Below, one piece after another: positions 59,356-64,000 of a stretch of 64,000 bases of DNA. Below the pieces are notes generated by a model. It worked only from the letters and a program-made list of their open reading frames with translations, searched no databases and was not told the DNA's origin. Position numbers and translations under genes: made by a program. The stretch spans positions 175,231-239,230 of the forward strand of contig CAJTDB010000004.1 of assembly GCA_910574965.1 (NCBI GenBank), written 5' to 3'. This DNA is from Lachnospiraceae bacterium (lineage in GTDB: Bacteria; Bacillota; Clostridia; Lachnospirales; Lachnospiraceae). Numbering within the stretch: the first letter of the stretch is position 1; every line of letters begins with the position of its first letter.

Positions 59356-60768
59356 TTATACCAACTTTATAATATCTCCGATTTTCAGATTCGGATTTTC
59401 CGTTCCTTTAAACATAATCTTGCACAGATAATAGTACAGATACTCTAACTGTTCTCTGGATACTGCTTTGATCTGATGTTCAAAGTTAAAGTCCAGGCCG
59501 TTGTCGTCCGGCCGGTGCATAACTGTCAGATACATTCCCTGGGTTGTTGCACCATTCGGATACCATTTTGTCTTATAATGAATGTCGCCTAATTTCTCCA
59601 ATCCTTTTTCTTTGAGCGTCATAGGCTGGTAGGTCAAAGACATAGGCTCATAAGTCTGTCCGCCCGGATGGGGGTATTTTTGCCCTCTGTATGCAAAATA
59701 AGACACCGGATCATAATTTGCGTGGCGGAAATATTCATTCTGCAGATCACGGATCTCATAAATCCCTTCCAGGAATGTCCGGTCTTCCGGAATAATCGTG
59801 CGGAACGGAAAGGAATGGATCCTAGTACCGCCGGATTTTTTCTCTTTTAAAGTAGCACGCCTGGCAATGGCCGTATTGATGGATACATCATCGTTTCCGT
59901 TCATCTTCTGGTAATAGGTCCGAAGCCCCATAAGAAGCAGACATGCCAGCGACACATGGTATTTCTCACAGAAATCCATCAGCCGCTTTGTAGGTTCTTC
60001 TTCCAGATGGAAGATGTCCAGTGCAGAGTCTACCGAATCCGATACATTGACCGCTGCTCTTGCGTCAGGATTGCCGCTTCTCTCCCGCTCTGCCTCAAGT
60101 GCTTTTGGACCGTCGATTCCGTTGTAGATCGGCTCCGGCATCTCATCCATGAGCTTCTGGAAATATTCTGCATCCCGTTCTTTTGCCCGACTTCCGGCCT
60201 CGTAAGCCAGGTCTTTCTGAAGCTGTTCGATATAGGAAGCCATGTCTTTCGGATAATCAACCCCTTCGTACATAGTATTGCAGTACAGTTCGATTACATC
60301 TCTGAGAAAACAGATCAGCGACTGAGCATCCATAATCCGGTGATCCACCAGCAGATAGACGCCCTGGAACCCGTCCGGCATCCGAATCATTACAATGCGG
60401 CTCATGGACGAATCCTGGGCCTTGAACGGAACAGACGTCCATTCGGTCATGGTTTTCTCAGCATCTTCCATGGTCACAGAAGTAAAATCCATATACCCCA
60501 CTTCCGGTTTTCCTTCCTCGACACTGACTACATACTGATACCAGGTACCTTCTTTATCCGCTGCAAAACGAACCCGCAGACATTCACAGCGCTCATATGC
60601 TTTATGTATGGATGCTTTCAGCACCTCAAAATCCAGCTCCGCCTCAATGGTCAGACTGGTACCTACGTTTAAAACTTCCTTTTTTGGGCAGAACTTTTGG
60701 TAGAAGAAATGAAATTTCTGTGCCGCAGTCAGCGGATATACAGGATACCCTTTTCTTTTCCTCATCAT
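59356..60768 (-). CDS. Condensation-like acyltransferase
   Basis: This 470-residue soluble protein has the chloramphenicol-acetyltransferase-like fold shared by NRPS condensation domains, wax-ester synthases and alcohol acetyltransferases. The opening YPLTAAQKFHFFYQKF corresponds to condensation motif C1. The catalytic motif is DHRIMDA (His143 and Asp147) instead of HHxxxDG, and a DFNFEHQ segment lies near the end. As a stand-alone protein next to an ACP and a ligase it probably joins the ACP-bound acyl group to an amine or alcohol acceptor. It overlaps the hydrolase gene by 4 nt. Confidence 0.78.
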   Translation of the reverse strand: MMRKRKGYPVYPLTAAQKFHFFYQKFCPKKEVLNVGTSLTIEAELDFEVLKASIHKAYERCECLRVRFAADKEGTWYQYVVSVEEGKPEVGYMDFTSVTMEDAEKTMTEWTSVPFKAQDSSMSRIVMIRMPDGFQGVYLLVDHRIMDAQSLICFLRDVIELYCNTMYEGVDYPKDMASYIEQLQKDLAYEAGSRAKERDAEYFQKLMDEMPEPIYNGIDGPKALEAERERSGNPDARAAVNVSDSVDSALDIFHLEEEPTKRLMDFCEKYHVSLACLLLMGLRTYYQKMNGNDDVSINTAIARRATLKEKKSGGTRIHSFPFRTIIPEDRTFLEGIYEIRDLQNEYFRHANYDPVSYFAYRGQKYPHPGGQTYEPMSLTYQPMTLKEKGLEKLGDIHYKTKWYPNGATTQGMYLTVMHRPDDNGLDFNFEHQIKAVSREQLEYLYYYLCKIMFKGTENPNLKIGDIIKLV

Positions 60769-61709
60769 AATTCGATTCCTCCGATAAACTCATTCAATGC
60801 CTGCTCATATGCTTCTGTATCTTTATAATAACTCTCTGCATGAGCCGCACCCTTCACAATTAACTTCTGTTTTTTTGATGCACAGTTTTCATAGATTTTT
60901 TCACACATACTGCAGGGCACAAAAGTGTCTGCATCTCCGTGAATCAGAAGAATCGGAACCTCCGCCTTCTGCACCTCTCTGGCCGCATTGCAGTCATCAA
61001 GTCCATAGCCCGCCTTTTTCCTGTTGACCAAACTGGAGATCTGAATCATTGGAAATGCCGGCAAATGATACATGGAATGGAGTACATGCGTAAATACTTC
61101 TTTTGCAGAAGTAAACCCGCAGTCTGACACAATCCCCTTTACCTGGACAGGCAGTTTCAGACCGCTGGTCATAAGCACTGTCGCACCGCCCATGGATGTC
61201 CCATGCAGAAGGATGCTTACATCCTCCCCGCATTTCTCTATTACCCATTCTATCCATCCTTGTGCATCCATCCGGTCCAGACAGCCAAAACCAATATATT
61301 CGCCCTCACTGTCCCCATGCGCCCGTTCATCCACCAGAAGCATACTAAAATTACGCTTCATATAATAATCGGACAATCCTATGTAATCGCTCATGCCCTG
61401 ACTGGTATAGCCATGGAAACAAATGACCACGCGTTTAGAATCTTCTGCCGGGAACCAGGTGGCATGCAGTTTAAGTCCGTCTTCAGAAAACTGATACACA
61501 TCCTCATGGGGCTGTGCCATCATATATTCTTTCCGTTCCTGCATCAGAGGCATATACTGGTTCCAGTCCGTCCCGGCCATCTTTATGGTTCGTTCTTTTT
61601 TCGCATTTCCCCTTTTCATAGTACGGCGGTAAAAATATGCGGAACCGCCGGCTTCTGCCACGGTCAGAAGACCCAGAAATATTGCGGCGGCTGTTACCTT
61701 TTTCTTCAT
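60765..61709 (-). CDS. Membrane-anchored alpha/beta hydrolase
   Basis: This 314-residue hydrolase has an N-terminal membrane anchor (about 5-25), the oxyanion motif CFHGYTSQG, the nucleophile Ser in GTSMGG, the acid Asp in HGDADTFVP and the His in GAAHAESY. It resembles extracellular or membrane-surface esterases of Firmicutes of the same length. In this operon it may release, edit or degrade the acylated product. It starts 15 nt after the SCP2-like gene. Confidence 0.9.
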   Translation of the reverse strand: MKKKVTAAAIFLGLLTVAEAGGSAYFYRRTMKRGNAKKERTIKMAGTDWNQYMPLMQERKEYMMAQPHEDVYQFSEDGLKLHATWFPAEDSKRVVICFHGYTSQGMSDYIGLSDYYMKRNFSMLLVDERAHGDSEGEYIGFGCLDRMDAQGWIEWVIEKCGEDVSILLHGTSMGGATVLMTSGLKLPVQVKGIVSDCGFTSAKEVFTHVLHSMYHLPAFPMIQISSLVNRKKAGYGLDDCNAAREVQKAEVPILLIHGDADTFVPCSMCEKIYENCASKKQKLIVKGAAHAESYYKDTEAYEQALNEFIGGIEL

Positions 61710-61723
61710 ATTGGTTTCTCCCC

Positions 61724-62062
61724 TCAGGCTCCTGCTTTGTTCTGGTCTACCAGTTCTTTAAAGCGCAATGCTTTGTCAATGCTTCCCTCTACTTTCAGCT
61801 TCTGAAGCGTAAATGCAAGCACTGGATCCAGCCTTCCATCTGCCAGCTCCCTCAGGGTCTGTGCACTGCAGATGAACATAGCATCCCGGTCAAAATATTC
61901 ATAAGGCTCCACATACAGTTTCCCATCCTTTACTTCCACATAGAAGATGCCGGATGCCTCTCCTGTAATATTGAACTGATAAGCCAGATGCTCCTGGATA
62001 CCGCTGACATCGGCTCCCATAAACTGGCTCTTTATCTCTGCAAAAAACTCTGCATATGTCAT
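61724..62062 (-). CDS. SCP2 sterol-carrier-like lipid-binding protein
   Basis: This 112-residue protein matches the SCP2 fold: an amphipathic start, the five-stranded sheet segment SGIFYVEVKDGKLYVEP, and the C-terminal helical part with DPVLAFTLQKLKVEGSIDKAL. SCP2 proteins bind lipids or acyl chains. I start at ATG 62062, 8 nt after GGAGG; the in-frame GTG at 62077 overlaps that site. First gene of the TetR-controlled operon. Its presence supports a hydrophobic product or substrate. Confidence 0.85.
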   Translation of the reverse strand: MTYAEFFAEIKSQFMGADVSGIQEHLAYQFNITGEASGIFYVEVKDGKLYVEPYEYFDRDAMFICSAQTLRELADGRLDPVLAFTLQKLKVEGSIDKALRFKELVDQNKAGA

Positions 62063-62097
62063 ATGTTTCTCCTCCACAAATCTCTTTTTGACTTTTT

Positions 62098-62155
62098 TCG
62101 ACCACCGGTCGACTTAGCTTTCCTGTACTTTACCATCTTTTCGACCGTTGGTCAA
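62098..62155 (-). promoter_or_regulatory. Operon promoter with two TetR-type operators
   Basis: On the minus strand TTGACC (62155-62150), 17 bp, TAAAGT (62132-62127) is the promoter of the five-gene operon. Palindrome 1, TCGACCACCGGTCGA (62098-62112), lies downstream of the -10. Palindrome 2, TCGACCGTTGGTCAA (62141-62155), covers the -35. Both follow TCGACC-N3-GGTC(G/A)A and their centres are 43 bp apart, about four helical turns. Confidence 0.85.
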
Positions 62156-62208
62156 CTGCATTTTGTCCAAAGTTTCCATAGAAATACCGGAATATCTGTG
62201 GAAAATAC

Positions 62209-62247
62209 AAAAAAGAAGCCGCAGGGCTTTTCTACCCTGCGGCTTCT
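62209..62247 (-). terminator. Terminator after the coiled-coil gene
   Basis: GAAGCCGCAGGG (62215-62226) pairs perfectly with CCCTGCGGCTTC (62235-62246), and six T follow on the minus strand. Confidence 0.92.
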
Positions 62248-62264
62248 GCCGTCAGACTTATCGT

Positions 62265-62999
62265 TCAGACAGAGATGTCAACGGACATTCCATCCATAGA
62301 TACAGAAGACAGATCGATGCCTCCGGATGCATTATAAACAGCATTTGGAGAACCGGACAACGCAGCGGATGCTCCGATGACAGAGTTCAGCGTCTCATTG
62401 ACTGACTCTCTTCCATCTTCTGCCAGCTCTTTCATGGCATAATCCCGCTCGTCCCGGCGGCGTCTTCTGCGTCTGCTTTGCAGCTCTTCCCGAAGCTGCT
62501 TTGCCCGTTGGGCTTCCTGTTCCTTTTCGGCCTTTTTCTGCTGGAGCTTTATCTGTTCTTCTTTGCTTAGCTGTTTGACTTTTTTCTGGATACGTTTAAT
62601 CAGCTTTTCCATACGCCGAATCATTTGAGCCGCTTTCTTTGCCTCTTTTCCTTCGCAGCCATAAGCGCTCATCTTCAGGCTGGCCAGTGCCCTGGTAGCT
62701 TTGGACAGGACCTGCAGCACATCCAGCTTGGTCTCTGAACGAGCCAGCTCTGACGCCAACTGGCCGACCGAATCCTTCGGTGCGGAAGATCGGATCTTCT
62801 GATTTTGACTGTCCGAAGCTTTTTTAGCCAGTTCCTCCGAAACGCGAACCGAATCTTCCAGTTCTTTTTCCAGATCCACGTCTGACTTGGAATCTTTAAC
62901 TGGTTTAGCGGCCGTTCCTGCCTTTTCCTTTTGGTATTGAACAGACCGATAGGAAGAACTGCTGTTTCCTGTCTGCCAGCTTCTCTCTGCAACGTTCAT
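62265..62999 (-). CDS. Unknown charged coiled-coil protein
   Basis: This 244-residue soluble protein has a Ser/Lys-rich start. Its long basic coiled coil (about 95-195) is rich in Lys, Glu, Gln and Arg, with a run of seven Arg near residue 182. A Ser/Gly-rich tail ends SMDGMSVDISV. I do not recognise a family; the composition recalls small flagellar or sporulation coat-like coiled-coil proteins, without proof. The ATG at 62999 follows AGGAGGT; the frame is open 28 codons further without a site. It lies between tetR and the operon tetR may control, ended by a strong terminator. Confidence 0.7.
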   Translation of the reverse strand: MNVAERSWQTGNSSSSYRSVQYQKEKAGTAAKPVKDSKSDVDLEKELEDSVRVSEELAKKASDSQNQKIRSSAPKDSVGQLASELARSETKLDVLQVLSKATRALASLKMSAYGCEGKEAKKAAQMIRRMEKLIKRIQKKVKQLSKEEQIKLQQKKAEKEQEAQRAKQLREELQSRRRRRRRDERDYAMKELAEDGRESVNETLNSVIGASAALSGSPNAVYNASGGIDLSSVSMDGMSVDISV

Positions 63000-63135
63000 A
63001 AGCACCTCCTGTTCAAGTGCCGCATGTGTCCGAAAATCTTTCCTTAAAATCTCCGTCAATGCTGTCACCAAAATTACCCACATATCCCTTATATTTTATA
63101 TATCGGCAAAATTTTGAAAAAAAGAATACTAGATT

Positions 63136-63750
63136 CTAAATTGCCTGCAGAAAATTCAGAGTTCCTGCCGGATTTCCCGTTCCTTTTTCCAAAAGGGCGA
63201 TCAGTCCGAGAATCGTGTCTTCCGTCTCTTCCGGCGTGGAGGGTACCAATGTATTATCTAATTTGACTGCCAAGACAATGAGAACGATCTCTGCCAGGGC
63301 AGCAGGACGGTCAAAGTGTATGACGCCATCCTCAATCCCCTGCCGAATAATATCTGTAAGCACCGGCTTCAGCTCAGCCGTTAAATAGGTGAGATATTTC
63401 TGGTGGATAAATGCCTGCTCCGGGGCACTGCCGGAAGCGGGCGCATTTCTGCGCACCCGAAACTGGATCGACGAATTACGGCAGGCCTGAAAGATCATTG
63501 CCATACGGGTAAAAGAAGAAATATCCGTCTTTGCGGCAAGGCTTTTGGCCGTCTGAAGAGGTTTTTCATAGTCTCGTTCCACCAGTGCTTCCAAAATCGC
63601 TTCTTTGGATGGAAAATAATAGTAGAGGCTTCCCTTTCCCATATCCGCTGCCCGCGCAATCTCACTGACAGAAATACTCTGTATGTCTTTTTGTTCCAGC
63701 AATGTCTGAAGTGCGTCCAAAATCTTTGTGTATTTAGTATCATTTGGCAT
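63136..63750 (-). CDS. TetR-family transcriptional regulator
   Basis: This 204-residue repressor has an N-terminal helix-turn-helix (about 8-52: SISVSEIARAADMGKGSLYYYF, split at the turn) and a ligand-binding helical C-terminal domain. I start at ATG 63750, 9 nt after GGAAAGG; the longer frame to 63807 lacks a ribosome site. A promoter with a related operator half-site overlaps its own -35 (63838-63866), and two full palindromes flank the promoter of the SCP2-ACP operon 1 kb downstream. It is therefore the likely repressor of both. Confidence 0.9.
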   Translation of the reverse strand: MPNDTKYTKILDALQTLLEQKDIQSISVSEIARAADMGKGSLYYYFPSKEAILEALVERDYEKPLQTAKSLAAKTDISSFTRMAMIFQACRNSSIQFRVRRNAPASGSAPEQAFIHQKYLTYLTAELKPVLTDIIRQGIEDGVIHFDRPAALAEIVLIVLAVKLDNTLVPSTPEETEDTILGLIALLEKGTGNPAGTLNFLQAI

Positions 63751-63837
63751 GGGAAGCCGCCTTTCCGGAATGTGATAGGACTTTTGCAGGTAGTAATGAT
63801 TGTACATGGAAATGCGATAGTATGTACGTTAGAGTGC

Positions 63838-63866
63838 ATTATAGCATGGAATCTGACAGTGGTCAA
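63838..63866 (-). promoter_or_regulatory. tetR promoter with operator-like half-site
   Basis: On the minus strand TTGACC (63866-63861), 17 bp, TATAAT (63843-63838). The -35 lies in TTGACCACTGTCA, which shares the TTGACC half-site of the operon operators and contains TGAC-N4-GTCA. Confidence 0.75.
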
Positions 63867-63963
63867 CCGACGGCCCAGCCTAACATCATAAACTTAAGAA
63901 AAATCTGAAGGAATCTGTCAACAGGTTCCTTTCTTTATGTTAGAATACAGACAGGGGGTGCAT

Positions 63964-64000
63964 ATGGATAAACCTTATAAAGGAAGATTTCAAAAGTTTT
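63964..64000 (+). CDS. Start of an unidentified gene, 3' end cut by window edge
   Basis: The ATG at 63964 follows AGGGGGTG by a normal distance, and TAGAAT lies about 20 nt upstream as a possible -10. Only 12 codons (MDKPYKGRFQKF) are visible, too few to identify the product. It is divergent from tetR. Confidence 0.5.
   Translation, partial: MDKPYKGRFQKF

Noticed and set aside
1..64000. tRNA, rRNA, CRISPR arrays, insertion sequences, phage genes
   Set aside because: I saw no cloverleaf-like segment, regularly spaced repeat-spacer array, transposase or integrase in any frame.

Overview
The window looks like chromosome of a Gram-positive, gut-type acetogen of the Lachnospiraceae, most likely Blautia or a close relative. 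The main reason is a nearly complete Wood-Ljungdahl gene cluster on the minus strand (36.1-57.3 kb). Supporting signs are strong AGGAGG ribosome binding sites, TTGACA/TATAAT-type promoters, the paired DUF6323/DUF6179 genes and many Firmicutes-type regulators (BlaI/BlaR1, LytTR and GHKL two-component proteins, PucR, YneA-like LysM protein). The genus is inferred from gene content, not from a marker gene. I found no rRNA, tRNA, CRISPR array, transposase or phage gene.

Layout. 0-4.4 kb: the end of a MacB/FtsX-type ABC exporter and a sodium:solute (NSS) symporter. 4.4-8.2 kb: two tandem 102-bp hairpin repeats, then a 1181-residue protein with a degenerate J-domain and TPR repeats. 8.3-8.8 kb: a small LysM protein behind a promoter carrying three LexA-like boxes. 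8.9-16.3 kb: an ABC-class ATPase, a DUF3221-like lipoprotein-like gene, a metallophosphoesterase flanked by two near-identical 19-bp palindromes, an FGE-like protein and a BlaR1/BlaI pair. 16.5-18.4 kb: a compact thiol/iron-sulfur membrane redox operon (TlpA, CD1871A-type micro-protein, 4Fe-4S membrane protein, small Cys protein). 18.6-22.5 kb: a coiled-coil protein, a GHKL/LytTR two-component system and DUF6179/DUF6323. 22.7-26.8 kb: a large secreted transglutaminase-like protein. 27-28.9 kb: an ABC-F protein. 29-36 kb: an amidase fused to a dead deacetylase domain, then a five-gene sensory operon (PucR, VCBS-like protein, OmpR regulator, histidine kinase, membrane accessory protein).

The acetogenesis cluster is read right to left. 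It starts with a MetV-RnfC fusion, MetV and MetF (methylene-THF reductase; own promoter and terminator). Next come a His-rich protein and CooT, then CooC2, CODH (AcsA), CooC and acetyl-CoA synthase (AcsB): catalysts plus nickel maturation. After an attenuator-like hairpin and an extended -10 promoter come AcsD, AcsC and AcsE (corrinoid methyl transfer), two small membrane proteins, AcsV and DUF3786. Formate-THF ligase, FchA and FolD close the cluster before a strong terminator. FolD has lost the residues needed for cyclohydrolase activity, so FchA must supply that step. Formate dehydrogenase and hydrogenase are not in the window.

57.5-62.1 kb carries a five-gene operon: SCP2-like protein, alpha/beta hydrolase, condensation-like acyltransferase, acyl carrier protein and AMP-ligase. 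It is preceded by a promoter flanked by two copies of a TetR-type palindrome, and a tetR gene with a related site lies 1 kb upstream. This is the best candidate here for an undescribed biosynthetic system. The window ends with the first codons of another plus-strand gene.
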